Notes: generated from the sequence alone by a model not told the origin. A stretch of 64,000 nucleotides of DNA from Shewanella halifaxensis HAW-EB4 (GCF_000019185.1 NC_010334.1:1922001-1986000); one strand, 5' to 3'; shown: positions 1-9,673, counted from the stretch's first letter. Program-made: numbers and translations.

Positions 1-271
1 TTTTGCCGCCTAAACGGCCCACTTTAGAGGGTTCACTTAGCGAACAAGTACCGCAGACTAGTGAAACAAAGACAAGAGGAACAACAAGCATTTTTAAGCT
101 TGAGATAAAGATAGTACCGATTACATTTAGCACACCCTCGCTGATGTACTCTTTGACAAAGTCACTCTCTGGAAACAGATTGCGTAATAAGAGTCCAAGA
201 ATAATACCGGTAAACATACCGATTATAATCTTACTCGTGAGACCGAGTTTTTTGGTTTTCGTAGCAGACAT
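1..271 (-). CDS. Dicarboxylate/amino acid:cation symporter, N-terminal part (cut by window edge)
   Basis: The first 90 codons of a minus-strand gene that leaves the window at base 1. Translation starts MSATKTKKLGLTSKIIIGMF, followed by a glycine-rich first membrane helix and then the segment SSLKMLVVPLVFVSLVCG, which is typical of the sodium:dicarboxylate symporter (SDF/DAACS, GltP/GltT/DctA) family. Such proteins take up glutamate, aspartate or C4-dicarboxylates with Na+ or H+ across the inner membrane. The ATG is preceded by an AGGAAG ribosome-binding site 5-6 bases upstream. A second, full-length family member lies at 47558-48820. Substrate cannot be told from this fragment; a family call is as far as the sequence goes. 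Confidence 0.88.
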   Translation of the reverse strand, partial: MSATKTKKLGLTSKIIIGMFTGIILGLLLRNLFPESDFVKEYISEGVLNVIGTIFISSLKMLVVPLVFVSLVCGTCSLSEPSKVGRLGGK

Positions 272-489
272 AGTGCTTCCTGTATAATTTTTATGCTTTT
301 CAATTTGCGTCATAAAGCCTAACAAGAAAGTGTCACCGAGGAAATGGTGTAGAAGTTAAAGTTTTGATTGAATATAGTAAATAAATAATGGTTTATTGTG
401 GAAAGGTTATGGTTAAATTGTGTAATGTAGGTGTTTGGGTGATCAAGGTATTGCCGAAAATAATAATTTGAGTAACAGGGAGTCTGACC

Positions 490-2973
490 ATGAAGTCAGC
501 TTATAGCACTTTTATTGCGTTAATATGGTCGTTTTTCCTTATAGGTTGTAGTGGGGGCGGCAGCATTTCAACCGATCCAGACAACCCTAATCCACCAGAG
601 CCGACAGAGGTTGTTACTGTCACACTTTCAATTTCAAACACAGAATCCATTAAAGCTGAGGAACCAGCTGAAGTTACCGCAGTTGTTACCAGCTCTCTCA
701 ATGGCCCTTTGGCTGGAAAGCTTGTGACTTTTAAACTTGATAACGGCTCAATAGGAACCTTTGTCCCCGGTATTGGTACAGATAAGACCGATGGTAATGG
801 TACAGCTAAAGTCTTATTAGCCACTTCAAATATTCCTGGTGCGGGCTCATTAACCGTGGAGGTCGCTGGATATAGTGATGTGGTGTCTGAACCATTGGTT
901 TTTGTCATGGAAGGTGACGGTGGTGAAGTGAGCAATGGCGCATCAATCGTTGTGTCATTAACAGATACTAATGGCGCACCTATTGATGCTATTACGACAA
1001 CGATACCAGGTAAGGTTACGGCAACAGTGAGTGGTATTAATAAACCCTCTATTGTGACCTTTGAAACAAGCATTGGTGATCTTCCTATCAAATCTGCAGT
1101 AACCGATGCAAATGGTAAAGCAACTGTTGATATTTATGCGGGCAGTACGCTGGGCGCAGGAGAAGTGATTGCTTCACTTTCAAGTGGTGAAGAGGGCAAA
1201 GCGGTCGTAGTCGTTGGTGCAACAAACGTCGTAATGGGCAGTGGTACGCCTTTTGAAGAAGGTGTTGCAAATGTCAGTGTTGATGAACTAACCGCTGGCG
1301 GTACTGCAACAATCTCGGTTGCAATTCAAGATGAAAATGGTAATCCTTTTACTCAACCTGTCGATGTTAATTTTTCTTCAACCTGTTCAACTAAACCAAG
1401 CCCAGAAGCAGAGATTAGTTCTCCAGTCCCTTCAGTCAATGGTGTGGCGACCACCACTTATTTAGCAAAGGGATGTAAAGGGGATGATGCGATTAATGTG
1501 ACTGCTAATGCTGGAGGATTGAACTTAGCGGCAACGGCAACCATTAAAGTATTAGCCGCTGATGTAGGGAGTATCGTATTTCTATCTGCTACCCCTCAAA
1601 ATATCAGTATTCTAGGTACTGGCGGCGTAGAGTCATCAGTTGTTCAATTTAAGGTATTAGATACAAATAGTAACCCTGTTAGTAATCAAGCTGTGTCTTT
1701 TAAGCTCAACACCGATGTTGGTGGAATTAGTTTAGATCCTGAAACAGCAACAACTAACAATCAAGGTATTGCACAAACTGTGGTGAGAACGGGTACGGTT
1801 GCAACGTCAGTACGTGTAACAGGGACTGTAGTCGATTCTAATCCTGTCATTTCGAGTCAGTCGAGTGAGCTTGTGGTGTCTACAGGGATCCCAGATCAAG
1901 ATAGCTTCTCGTTATCTGCTTCAGTATTAAATGCCGAAGGGTGGGATGTTGATGGAACAGAGGTTAGTGTCACAGCTCGCTTGGCAGATGCATTTAACAA
2001 CCCTGTACCAGACGGAACAACGATCTCATTTACCACCGAAGGCGGTTCAATTGAAGATGCTTGTCAGACTAAAAAAGGTGCTTGTAGCGTTATCTGGACG
2101 AGTCAACAAGCGAGGCCTGAAGGCTATCAGTTGATCAATGGTGCTGGAGTGATAGTTAACGATCCCATCGCGACTTTATCTTTCGACTCTAATTTAGGTG
2201 TGTACGGTAACCATTACGGCCAAAAGTATGGCGGACGAGCGACAATTTCTGCTACAGCTATTGGTGAAGAGTCATTCCCTGATTTAAACGGTAACGGTCG
2301 TTTTGATGCCGATGAAGTTACGGCGTTTAGGACACAAACTGATGTAAGCGGCATGCCATTTGATTTAGATGATGCCTTCAATGATTACAATGAAGATGGC
2401 CTGTTTAACCCTCAGCAAGATAATGGTCAACTCGGTGGCGAGTTAGAAGAATTAATAGACTTTAACTCTAATGGTGTCTTTGATGTTAAAGATGGTAAAT
2501 ATAACGGGGTATTGTGCTCAAATCCGGTTCATGACGCCTGCGCCGATGGCGTGAGTGACTCTAAGTCTCTTTATGTTCGTGGCAGCTTGGTTATCGTGAT
2601 GTCTGGTAGCTCGGCATTGGCTACAGACCCTTCTCGCGTATTAATCGTTGATAGTTATAGTGGCGCTAACGGTTCTTATGATCAAAGTATCGATATTATC
2701 GGTAAGGCTACGGGTACTGTGTATTTTACCATCTCCGATCTTCACAACCAGCAGATGCCAGCAGGCTCTAAGGTTCGTTTTACTGCTAGCGCGGGTTCGG
2801 TTGTGAGTGGTTCAGAGTACGTTTGGCCTAGCACCAATTATAATGGCGGGCGCCAGTTTAGCGTGACGTTAAAAGGGGAGGATGAGCCAAACTCAGGTAC
2901 ATTCCTTGTCACTGTAGAGACGCCAGGCGGAGTGAAAACTCAGGTGCTTTCATTACCTATCTCAATAAACTAA
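490..2973 (+). CDS. Large lipoprotein with repeated bacterial Ig-like (invasin/Big_1-type) domains
   Basis: An 827-residue protein with a lipoprotein signal: a hydrophobic stretch, then the lipobox LIGC with Cys at about residue 20, followed by a Gly/Ser linker. From about residue 40 to 560 it consists of repeated beta-sandwich units carrying the group 1 Ig-like pattern (alternating TVTLS strands, then TDxNGxA turns), as in invasin/intimin-type surface proteins. Residues about 598-670 hold three acidic loops (DLNGNGRFDADE, DYNEDGLFN, DFNSNGVFDVKDG) resembling EF-hand/dockerin calcium loops. The C-terminal 150 residues form another beta-rich domain. Start chosen on an AGGGAG site 8 bases upstream. 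Likely surface- or periplasm-exposed adhesive or structural lipoprotein; no enzymatic motif was seen. The gene stands alone between a divergent symporter and convergent astB. Confidence 0.8.
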   Translation: MKSAYSTFIALIWSFFLIGCSGGGSISTDPDNPNPPEPTEVVTVTLSISNTESIKAEEPAEVTAVVTSSLNGPLAGKLVTFKLDNGSIGTFVPGIGTDKTDGNGTAKVLLATSNIPGAGSLTVEVAGYSDVVSEPLVFVMEGDGGEVSNGASIVVSLTDTNGAPIDAITTTIPGKVTATVSGINKPSIVTFETSIGDLPIKSAVTDANGKATVDIYAGSTLGAGEVIASLSSGEEGKAVVVVGATNVVMGSGTPFEEGVANVSVDELTAGGTATISVAIQDENGNPFTQPVDVNFSSTCSTKPSPEAEISSPVPSVNGVATTTYLAKGCKGDDAINVTANAGGLNLAATATIKVLAADVGSIVFLSATPQNISILGTGGVESSVVQFKVLDTNSNPVSNQAVSFKLNTDVGGISLDPETATTNNQGIAQTVVRTGTVATSVRVTGTVVDSNPVISSQSSELVVSTGIPDQDSFSLSASVLNAEGWDVDGTEVSVTARLADAFNNPVPDGTTISFTTEGGSIEDACQTKKGACSVIWTSQQARPEGYQLINGAGVIVNDPIATLSFDSNLGVYGNHYGQKYGGRATISATAIGEESFPDLNGNGRFDADEVTAFRTQTDVSGMPFDLDDAFNDYNEDGLFNPQQDNGQLGGELEELIDFNSNGVFDVKDGKYNGVLCSNPVHDACADGVSDSKSLYVRGSLVIVMSGSSALATDPSRVLIVDSYSGANGSYDQSIDIIGKATGTVYFTISDLHNQQMPAGSKVRFTASAGSVVSGSEYVWPSTNYNGGRQFSVTLKGEDEPNSGTFLVTVETPGGVKTQVLSLPISIN

Positions 2974-2984
2974 TTAATTGTAAT

Positions 2985-3012
2985 GAAAAGCCCCGCAATG
3001 CGGGGCTTTTTT
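2985..3012. terminator. Bidirectional intrinsic terminator
   Basis: An 11-bp stem AAAAGCCCCGC / GCGGGGCTTTT around an AAT loop, with A and T tracts on both sides. It sits between the convergent Ig-like lipoprotein gene and astB and can serve both strands. Confidence 0.9.
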
Positions 3013-3046
3013 ACACTTGTAAATCGGAAAAACTAAGTGCGAGAGT

Positions 3047-4384
3047 TTATCTCTGGAATTGATAAACACTGCCTAGCTTCATGATTTGAGTGAGTTCATC
3101 AAGAGCAGTACGTGATTCAAGGAGCAATTGTGGATCGGCTAGGTCCTCAACTAACAGACGGTCTCGATAGTGCTTATCGACCCACAGATTTAAGCGAGTG
3201 AACTGCGCATCATTCATTAAGGTGTGTTGGTTAACCGCTGCCACTTCATCTTGATTCATGGCGACGCGTAGGCGCAAGCAAGCTGGGCCGCCGCCGTTTT
3301 GCATGCTCTGTTTAACATCAAAGTAAAGCACTTGCTTAATCGGTGTATCAAGGGTGACGAGTTCGTTGAGGTAGGCAAACACCGCTGGGTTTTCTTGACA
3401 GTTTGTTGGTGCGATAATTGCCATTTCGCCCGAGGGTAAGGTCACCACTTGGGTGTTGAACAGATAACTCTTCACTGCGTCTTGAATCGCAACCTTTGAG
3501 GTCGGTACTTCAACAAAGTGAATCGCTGACTCGCCAAACTTGCGTTTAATTTCAGTTAACTTGGCTTGGGTATTTAAAAACGCCTGCTCGTGGTAGAACA
3601 AGACGTTCTGGTTGCCTACGGCAATGACGTCATTGTGAAAAACACCTTGGTCAATCACATCTGGGTTTTGCTGAATATAAACCGTGCAGTCATCATCCAA
3701 TTGATGCAAACGCGCAACGGCTTGTGAAGCTTCGAGAGTTTGACGAGCAGGAAATTTTTGGGGTCTTGGCGCCGAAGGGTTAGTCGTTTCCTGGCCATAG
3801 ACAAAGAGTTCAACACCAGCATGTCCGTATTGTTCACAGAGGCGAGTATGATTAGCTGCACCCTCATCACCAAAGCTGGTATGTTCAGGCAGATGTTGGT
3901 GATGTTTGAAATAACGGCTATCGTTAAACGTAGCTTGAAGAATGTTACCTGTAGTTATCGGCTCAATGCTGCGGTGAAGCTTATCGACAAGGTTAGCTGG
4001 GGTGAAATGTAGCTTACCATCGTGAGTGTCTGCACTCGGAGAGACCGTGGCTGCATTAGCTGTCCACATACTTGATGCACTACAGCAGGCCCGAAGAAGC
4101 GCTGGTGCTTCTTTCGCAGCTTTATTAAGGATTGCAGCATCTGTGCCAGTAAAACCTATTCTACGCAGTGTGTGTAGGTCTGGGCGTTCTTGCGGGGCAA
4201 GCATTCCTTGAACTAAACCGAGATCGGCTAACGCTTTTGCTTTTTTGAGTCCTTGCTTTGCGGCATCTTTTGGACTTGAGGTTGCAGCAGCGTTATTTAA
4301 TGAGGCGACGTTACCAAATGATAAACCAGCGTAATTATGCGTTGGCCCAACGAGGCCGTCGAAATTCGCTTCAAAATGCTTCAT
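3047..4384 (-). CDS. astB: N-succinylarginine dihydrolase
   Basis: AstB converts N2-succinylarginine to N2-succinylornithine, CO2 and ammonia, the second step of the arginine succinyltransferase (AST) pathway, in the cytoplasm. The 445-residue protein has the usual length and starts MKHFEANFDGLVGPTHNYAG, the amidinotransferase-fold signature of the family. The catalytic triad of the E. coli enzyme (Glu174, His248, Cys365) has counterparts in GDEGAANH (Glu174), GVFHNDV (His250) and GGGPACLRLR (Cys369). In enterics astB lies inside astCADBE, whereas here it is alone between a lipoprotein gene and topA, so the rest of the pathway must be encoded elsewhere. The 3' end runs into a shared bidirectional terminator. 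Confidence 0.96.
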   Translation of the reverse strand: MKHFEANFDGLVGPTHNYAGLSFGNVASLNNAAATSSPKDAAKQGLKKAKALADLGLVQGMLAPQERPDLHTLRRIGFTGTDAAILNKAAKEAPALLRACCSASSMWTANAATVSPSADTHDGKLHFTPANLVDKLHRSIEPITTGNILQATFNDSRYFKHHQHLPEHTSFGDEGAANHTRLCEQYGHAGVELFVYGQETTNPSAPRPQKFPARQTLEASQAVARLHQLDDDCTVYIQQNPDVIDQGVFHNDVIAVGNQNVLFYHEQAFLNTQAKLTEIKRKFGESAIHFVEVPTSKVAIQDAVKSYLFNTQVVTLPSGEMAIIAPTNCQENPAVFAYLNELVTLDTPIKQVLYFDVKQSMQNGGGPACLRLRVAMNQDEVAAVNQHTLMNDAQFTRLNLWVDKHYRDRLLVEDLADPQLLLESRTALDELTQIMKLGSVYQFQR

Positions 4385-4720
4385 TCTTGTTTTCCTTTAG
4401 GGTGTCTCAGGTTGTAATTTCTTTTCTGAGTTGTAATTATTACGGTCAGTATACTTAAGCTTGAGTGCTGCACAAGCGAGTATAATTTGGTGAGAATATT
4501 GAATTTGCATCAAAATGCACAACTGATACATGCTTGATGACTATTAATGAAATATTAGTTTTTAAATACGCACTATTTTTTTTCACATTTATTTCGAAAA
4601 CGGTTAAAAAATGGTACTTCAGTGCAAAAAAAAGAGGGATTAGCTTGAAACTCATTACACAACACTCTATATATGGAGCCAAATTTCCGATTTTTGAGAC
4701 TCGTTGGCGCAAATTAATCT
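4385..4720. other. Divergent intergenic region astB / topA
   Basis: About 336 bases between two divergently transcribed genes. It is AT-rich near topA, with homopolymer A and T runs around 4566-4640, and must hold both promoters. I see no convincing operator, RNA element or small gene; the short ORFs here lack ribosome-binding sites and recognisable protein features. Confidence 0.5.
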
Positions 4721-7402
4721 ATGGGTAAATCGCTAGTAATCGTCGAATCACCGGCCAAAGCCAAGACTATTAATAAATATCTAGGCAAAGATTTCATCGT
4801 TAAGTCGAGTGTGGGTCACATCCGTGATCTGCCTACATCATCGAGTTCAGAAGCTAAAGTTGTTAGTAAAACGGCTGCTGAAGTGAAGAAGATGTCTCCA
4901 GAGGAGAAGGCTGAGTATAAGAGTTTAAAAGCGAAGCAAGCGTTAGTTGCGCGTATGGGGGTCGATCCCGAAAATGGCTGGAAAGCCAAATATCAAACTT
5001 TACCTGGTAAAGAAAAAGTCGTTAAAGAACTTCAAACTCTGGCAGCATCTGCTGACCATATCTATCTCGCAACCGATTTGGATAGAGAGGGAGAAGCAAT
5101 TGCTTGGCATCTACAGCAAGTGATCGGTGGTGACGAGTCTCGTTATCAGCGTGTGGTATTTAACGAGATTACTAAGTCTGCTATCCAAGATGCATTTAGT
5201 CAGCCATCAGTGCTCGACACTAACATGGTCAATGCACAGCAAGCACGTCGCTTCTTAGACCGTGTTGTAGGCTTTATGGCATCACCACTGTTGTGGAAGA
5301 AAGTGGCACGTGGTTTATCTGCGGGTCGCGTACAGTCTGTGGCTGTTCGTCTAGTGGTTGAGCGTGAAAGCGAAATTAAAGCATTTGTGCCAGAAGAGTT
5401 CTGGGATGTTCATGCTGAGTTAAATACCTTAACCGATGACTTGCTGAAGATGCAGGTCGTTAAGTTCCAAGGCAAAGCATTTAACCCGGTTAATGAAACT
5501 CAAGCCCAAACTGCAGTTAGTCAATTATCTCAGTCAAGCTTTGTGGTGGCTGCTCGTGAAGATAGAGCAACATCAAGCAAGCCCTCTGCACCATATATCA
5601 CTTCAACGTTACAGCAAGCTGCGAGTACGCGTTTAGGTTATGGCGTTAAGAAGACCATGATGATGGCTCAACGTTTGTATGAAGCGGGCCATATTACTTA
5701 TATGCGTACCGACTCGACAAACCTAAGCCAAGAAGCGCTAGATAATGTGCGCGATATGATTGCTAAAGAATATGGCGATAAGTATCTGCCAGAATCTCCG
5801 ATCCGTTATGGCAGCAAAGAGGGCGCTCAAGAGGCTCACGAAGCGATTCGTCCTTCTAACGTAAAAGTTAGCGCAGCATCTTTGTCGGACATGGAGCGTG
5901 ACGCACAGCGTCTTTACGAGCTTATTTGGCGTCAGTTTGTGTCTTGTCAGATGACTCCTGCAAAATACGATGCAACTCGTTTGACCGTTAAAGCCGGTGA
6001 TTATGAGTTAAAAGCGACGGGCCGTACTCTACGTTTTGATGGTTGGACACGCGTTCAAACAGCCATCAAGAAGAAAAACGAAGAAGACAACACCTTGCCA
6101 TATGTGGCACAAGGTGATGCCGTTACGCTAAAAGAGTTACAGCCTAAGCAGCACTTTACTAAGCCGCCAGCGCGTTTCAGTGAAGCTTCTCTTGTTAAAG
6201 AGTTAGAAAAGCGCGGTATTGGTCGTCCATCTACCTATGCAACGATTATTTCAACCATTCAAGACCGTGGTTATGTGAAAGTTGAAAACCGTCGATTCTA
6301 CGCTGAGAAGATGGGTGAAATTGTCAGTGACAGCTTAGTCGGTAGTTTTCAAGATCTGATGAGCTATGACTTCACTGCGAGCATGGAGCAAACATTAGAT
6401 GATGTTGCCCAGGGTAAGCTTGAGTGGAAGAAAGTACTTGATGTCTTCTATAAAGATTTCACTAAACAGCTAGAAATTGCAGAGTTACCACCAGAAGAGG
6501 GCGGTATGCGCCCGAATGAAATGGTGATCGCTGATGATATTAAGTGTCCGACTTGTGGTCGTCCAATGGGGATCCGAACGGGGACTACTGGCGTATTCCT
6601 TGGCTGTTCAGGTTATGCATTACCACCTAAAGAGCGTTGTAAGACGACCTTGAACTTAACGCCTGGTGAAGAAGCGATAAGTGAAGGTGGTGAAGATGCT
6701 GAAACTGAAGCGCTGCGTGCTAAACACCGTTGTGGTATCTGTGGTACTGCCATGGATAGCTACCTAATTGATGAAAAACGTAAGCTGCATGTATGTGGTA
6801 ATAACCCTACCTGTAATGGTTACGAAGTCGAAGCCGGTCAGTTTAAGATCAAGGGCTACGAAGGTCCGATTATTGAGTGTGATCGTTGTGGCAACGATAT
6901 GGAGCTTAAAAACGGTCGTTTTGGTAAGTACTTTGGTTGTACTAACTCTGAGTGTAAGAATACGCGTAAACTGCTTAAGAGTGGCGAAGCTGCGCCGCCT
7001 AAAGAAGATCCTATTCATTTACCAGAGCTTAAATGTACTAAATCAGATGCATACTTTGTATTACGAGACGGCGCCGCAGGTATTTTCCTTGCCGCGAGTA
7101 CTTTCCCTAAGTCACGAGAAACACGTGGTCCGTTAGTGGAAGAACTGATTAAGTATCGTGAGCTACTATGGCCTAAGTATCAGTATCTAGCCGATGCTCC
7201 AGTGGCAGATGATGACGGTAACCTGGCTTCTGTGCGCTTTAGCCGTAAGACTAAAGAGCAGTATGTAGCGACCGATGTTGATGGCAAGGCTACTGGCTGG
7301 TCATCAAAGTATATTGATGGCAAGTGGGTTACTGAGGCGAAAGCAAAAGCTAAACCGAAGGCCAAAGCTAAGCCAAAGGCTAAGGCGAAAAAAGCAGAGT
7401 AA
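4721..7402 (+). CDS. topA: DNA topoisomerase I (type IA)
   Basis: TopA relaxes negative supercoils by cutting one DNA strand through a 5'-phosphotyrosine. The 893-residue protein follows E. coli TopA throughout: the TOPRIM domain starts MGKSLVIVESPAKAKT and carries the acidic motif DLDREGE at about 119-125. The active-site tyrosine is in ITYMRTDS (Tyr327). The C-terminal part has three Cys4 zinc-ribbon modules (for example CPTCGRPMG with Cys further on, CGICGTAMD, CDRCGNDME). It ends in an extended Lys/Ala/Pro tail made of repeated KAKAKPKAK units, absent from the E. coli sequence I recall, probably a nonspecific DNA- or RNA polymerase-binding extension. The start fits the conserved N-terminus exactly. 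A strong terminator follows. Confidence 0.97.
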   Translation: MGKSLVIVESPAKAKTINKYLGKDFIVKSSVGHIRDLPTSSSSEAKVVSKTAAEVKKMSPEEKAEYKSLKAKQALVARMGVDPENGWKAKYQTLPGKEKVVKELQTLAASADHIYLATDLDREGEAIAWHLQQVIGGDESRYQRVVFNEITKSAIQDAFSQPSVLDTNMVNAQQARRFLDRVVGFMASPLLWKKVARGLSAGRVQSVAVRLVVERESEIKAFVPEEFWDVHAELNTLTDDLLKMQVVKFQGKAFNPVNETQAQTAVSQLSQSSFVVAAREDRATSSKPSAPYITSTLQQAASTRLGYGVKKTMMMAQRLYEAGHITYMRTDSTNLSQEALDNVRDMIAKEYGDKYLPESPIRYGSKEGAQEAHEAIRPSNVKVSAASLSDMERDAQRLYELIWRQFVSCQMTPAKYDATRLTVKAGDYELKATGRTLRFDGWTRVQTAIKKKNEEDNTLPYVAQGDAVTLKELQPKQHFTKPPARFSEASLVKELEKRGIGRPSTYATIISTIQDRGYVKVENRRFYAEKMGEIVSDSLVGSFQDLMSYDFTASMEQTLDDVAQGKLEWKKVLDVFYKDFTKQLEIAELPPEEGGMRPNEMVIADDIKCPTCGRPMGIRTGTTGVFLGCSGYALPPKERCKTTLNLTPGEEAISEGGEDAETEALRAKHRCGICGTAMDSYLIDEKRKLHVCGNNPTCNGYEVEAGQFKIKGYEGPIIECDRCGNDMELKNGRFGKYFGCTNSECKNTRKLLKSGEAAPPKEDPIHLPELKCTKSDAYFVLRDGAAGIFLAASTFPKSRETRGPLVEELIKYRELLWPKYQYLADAPVADDDGNLASVRFSRKTKEQYVATDVDGKATGWSSKYIDGKWVTEAKAKAKPKAKAKPKAKAKKAE

Positions 7403-7420
7403 TTTGTTTTTCTAAGCCAT

Positions 7421-7450
7421 AAAAAAGCCCCGAATCGTCGGGGCTTTTTT
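7421..7450 (+). terminator. Intrinsic terminator after topA
   Basis: A 13-bp stem AAAAAAGCCCCGA / TCGGGGCTTTTTT with loop ATCG, starting 18 bases after the topA stop. The symmetrical A/T tracts could also act on the minus strand. Confidence 0.9.
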
Positions 7451-7489
7451 GTGCTTATGGATTAATGCAATTGGTATAAAGTTAACAGG

Positions 7490-7521
7490 ATTATACTGAT
7501 TGGTAATTATACTGATTGGTA
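7490..7521. repeat. Perfect 16-bp tandem duplication
   Basis: ATTATACTGATTGGTA occurs twice back to back, at 7490-7505 and 7506-7521, in the spacer between topA and the convergent gene. It looks like a recent replication-slippage duplication; no function is evident. Confidence 0.8.
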
Positions 7522-7600
7522 TTAGTCATCTAACTAGAAACAACTTATCTCCTCAACCTGTCTCTTAACCTAGCCCCATACTAAAAATGATGATTTAGCT

Positions 7601-8377
7601 TTACCATTTCTTCTTCGGTTGGAACAACACATCAATATCATCGTCATCGCTTTTTGATTTTATTACCACAGGTTGAGCGGATTTTTGAGCTCCAGTGATC
7701 TCCTCAAGCATGGCTTTCGCTTCTTCTACCTTTTGGGCGATAAATGGATCATTTGGGGTCTGGGCCTTAATCGTATGTAGCGTAGCTAACGCCTTAGTGA
7801 CCATCTGCTTGGCTGAACCATACTGCTTCATAAAGCAGGCTGCTCTACTTCTCCCTAGCATAGAGTCAACATTTATACGTAGCTGTAAGCTATCGATACG
7901 CTGCTCTTCTTGGCTGAAAACACTGGGATCAACTTTGCCCTTGTTATGCTCGGCTCGTAAAATCGCTTTCATCTTTTTAAGCGTTTGTACAAGGGTGAGG
8001 ATCTGTCGGTCACTGTCTGGCAAACGAAATAGCTCGATAGCGGGCGCAGGTTTTGGCGTGGACTGCAGCACTTGGATCTGGCCACGCAAATCAATTAGAC
8101 GGCGTTCGTAATCGCTACTCTGATTACGAGCGATAGGAAGCGCGCCAGTCAGTGCGTTTTCAACTCTTCGGTAAAGCATAAGAATAAGATCTGATGAGCA
8201 AGGGAACAGGCCTGTATTAGATAAAACTTCTTCGGTCTCATCGATCACAGCTCTATGGCGTGCAAGCTCAATACGTCGCTCAGCTTCTACTCGTGCCTTT
8301 TGTTGCTGAATGATGCTAATTCCGATTACTAGAAGTAATAGGACGCCGAGTAAAATCAAGACTGAAGCAAATATCAT
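7601..8377 (-). CDS. Membrane-anchored coiled-coil protein of unknown function
   Basis: A 258-residue protein I do not recognise by function. Residues about 3-24 form one N-terminal transmembrane helix, followed directly by a charged helical stretch (QQQKARVEAERRIELARHR). The rest is predicted largely helical with heptad-like Leu/Ile spacing, and the C-terminus is acidic then basic (DDDDIDVLF followed by QPKKKW). The layout suggests a cytoplasmic coiled-coil or TPR-like body tethered to the inner membrane. It lies between topA (convergent) and cysB (divergent), an order I associate with Shewanella genomes. No catalytic motif was seen, so the function stays open. Confidence 0.75.
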   Translation of the reverse strand: MIFASVLILLGVLLLLVIGISIIQQQKARVEAERRIELARHRAVIDETEEVLSNTGLFPCSSDLILMLYRRVENALTGALPIARNQSSDYERRLIDLRGQIQVLQSTPKPAPAIELFRLPDSDRQILTLVQTLKKMKAILRAEHNKGKVDPSVFSQEEQRIDSLQLRINVDSMLGRSRAACFMKQYGSAKQMVTKALATLHTIKAQTPNDPFIAQKVEEAKAMLEEITGAQKSAQPVVIKSKSDDDDIDVLFQPKKKW

Positions 8378-8603
8378 AGCAAAACCAATAAATTTACAAT
8401 TCGTTTAATGCTACTATAAATCAACATTCTAGGGTAGTAATCTTCATCATGCTTTCGATATAACTGCTTCGCAGTGTTCGACTATTATGCTATATTCCAT
8501 TTGATTTAATTATTGCCTTGTACTATAACCAATAATTATAGTTAAATGCGTCATTACTTATTTATTAGACAGGTACTTCGCCTGCCCATTGGAAGGATAA
8601 AAG

Positions 8604-9578
8604 ATGAAGTTGCAGCAACTTAGGTATATTGCAGAGGTCGTAAATCACAATCTCAATGTTTCTGCTACCGCGGAAAATCTGTATACATCTCAGCCTGGTA
8701 TCAGTAAACAAGTACGTATGCTTGAAGATGAACTAGGGATCCAAATTTTTGGGCGTAGCGGCAAACACCTCACTCATGTTACCCCTGCGGGTCAGCAGGT
8801 GATCAACATTGCCAATGATATACTTGGTAAGGTTGAAAGCATCAAGAAAGTGGCAGAAGAGTACACTAAGCCCGATCAAGGTGAACTCAATATCGCCACC
8901 ACAGATACCCAAGCACGTTATGCATTGCCGCATATCATTCGAGGCTTCATTGACCGTTATCCTAAAGTTAACTTACATATGCACCAAGGTACGCCATCAC
9001 AGATCAGTGAGCTGGCCGCTAGAGGCGATGCTGACTTTGCGATAGCGACTGAAGCAATGCACCTGTACAGTGACTTGATCATGCTGCCTTGTTATCACTG
9101 GAACCGCTCTATTGTGGTAACGCGTGATCATCCGTTGGCATCGAGAAGCAATATTAGTATTGAAGATCTCGCTCGTTTCCCCTTGGTCACTTATGTATTT
9201 GGCTTTGATCGTGCATCTGAAATCGAAAAATCCTTTAACCGCGCAGGGCTTGAACCAAGAGTCGTCTTCAGTGCAACCAGCGCCGATGTGCTGAAAACTT
9301 ATGTAAGGCTTGGACTCGGTGTCGGAGTGATTGCCTCGATGGCGATTGACGAGCATATGGATAAAGATTTAGTCGCAATCGATGCCAGTCACCTATTTGC
9401 CCATAGCACGACTAAGATAGGTTTTAGGAAAGGAAACTTTCTACGCACTTATATGTATGATTTTATTGAGTATTTCGCTCCGCACTTGACTCGTCCCGTC
9501 GTTGAGCAAGCCGTAGCGCTAAGAGATGCGCAGCAGATAGAGGCGATGTTTAAAGATATTGAGCTTCCAGTGCGCTAA
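8604..9578 (+). CDS. cysB: LysR-type regulator of cysteine biosynthesis CysB
   Basis: CysB activates sulfate assimilation and cysteine synthesis genes when bound to N-acetylserine or O-acetylserine. The 324 residues match the length of E. coli CysB and begin MKLQQLRYIAEVVNHNLNVS, the CysB winged helix-turn-helix. The recognition region SQPGISKQVRMLEDELG and the effector-domain segments (TTDTQARYALP, LPCYHWNRSIVV, VRLGLGVGVIASMA) are all close to the enteric protein, so this is CysB rather than Cbl or another LysR member. A strong GGAAGG ribosome-binding site lies 8 bases before the ATG. Transcribed alone and closed by a terminator at 9595-9622. Confidence 0.96.
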   Translation: MKLQQLRYIAEVVNHNLNVSATAENLYTSQPGISKQVRMLEDELGIQIFGRSGKHLTHVTPAGQQVINIANDILGKVESIKKVAEEYTKPDQGELNIATTDTQARYALPHIIRGFIDRYPKVNLHMHQGTPSQISELAARGDADFAIATEAMHLYSDLIMLPCYHWNRSIVVTRDHPLASRSNISIEDLARFPLVTYVFGFDRASEIEKSFNRAGLEPRVVFSATSADVLKTYVRLGLGVGVIASMAIDEHMDKDLVAIDASHLFAHSTTKIGFRKGNFLRTYMYDFIEYFAPHLTRPVVEQAVALRDAQQIEAMFKDIELPVR

Positions 9579-9594
9579 CAAAACATAAAAGCAT

Positions 9595-9622
9595 AAAAAA
9601 CCTCGCTATTGCGAGGTTTTTT
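9595..9622. terminator. Bidirectional intrinsic terminator cysB / sdaA
   Basis: A 12-bp stem AAAAAACCTCGC / GCGAGGTTTTTT around loop TATT, between convergent cysB and sdaA. Confidence 0.9.
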
Positions 9623-9673
9623 GTTTTTAGACGTTAAGCTATTGAGTTATACCAACTATACAAAAGTCAGTGA

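Noticed and set aside
3..287. A 94-codon plus-strand frame at the window start
   Set aside because: The opposite strand encodes an unmistakable symporter N-terminus with a good ribosome-binding site.
501..1091. A 196-codon minus-strand frame inside the Ig-like lipoprotein gene
   Set aside because: It arises from the regular codon use of the repeat domains; no start signal and no recognisable protein.
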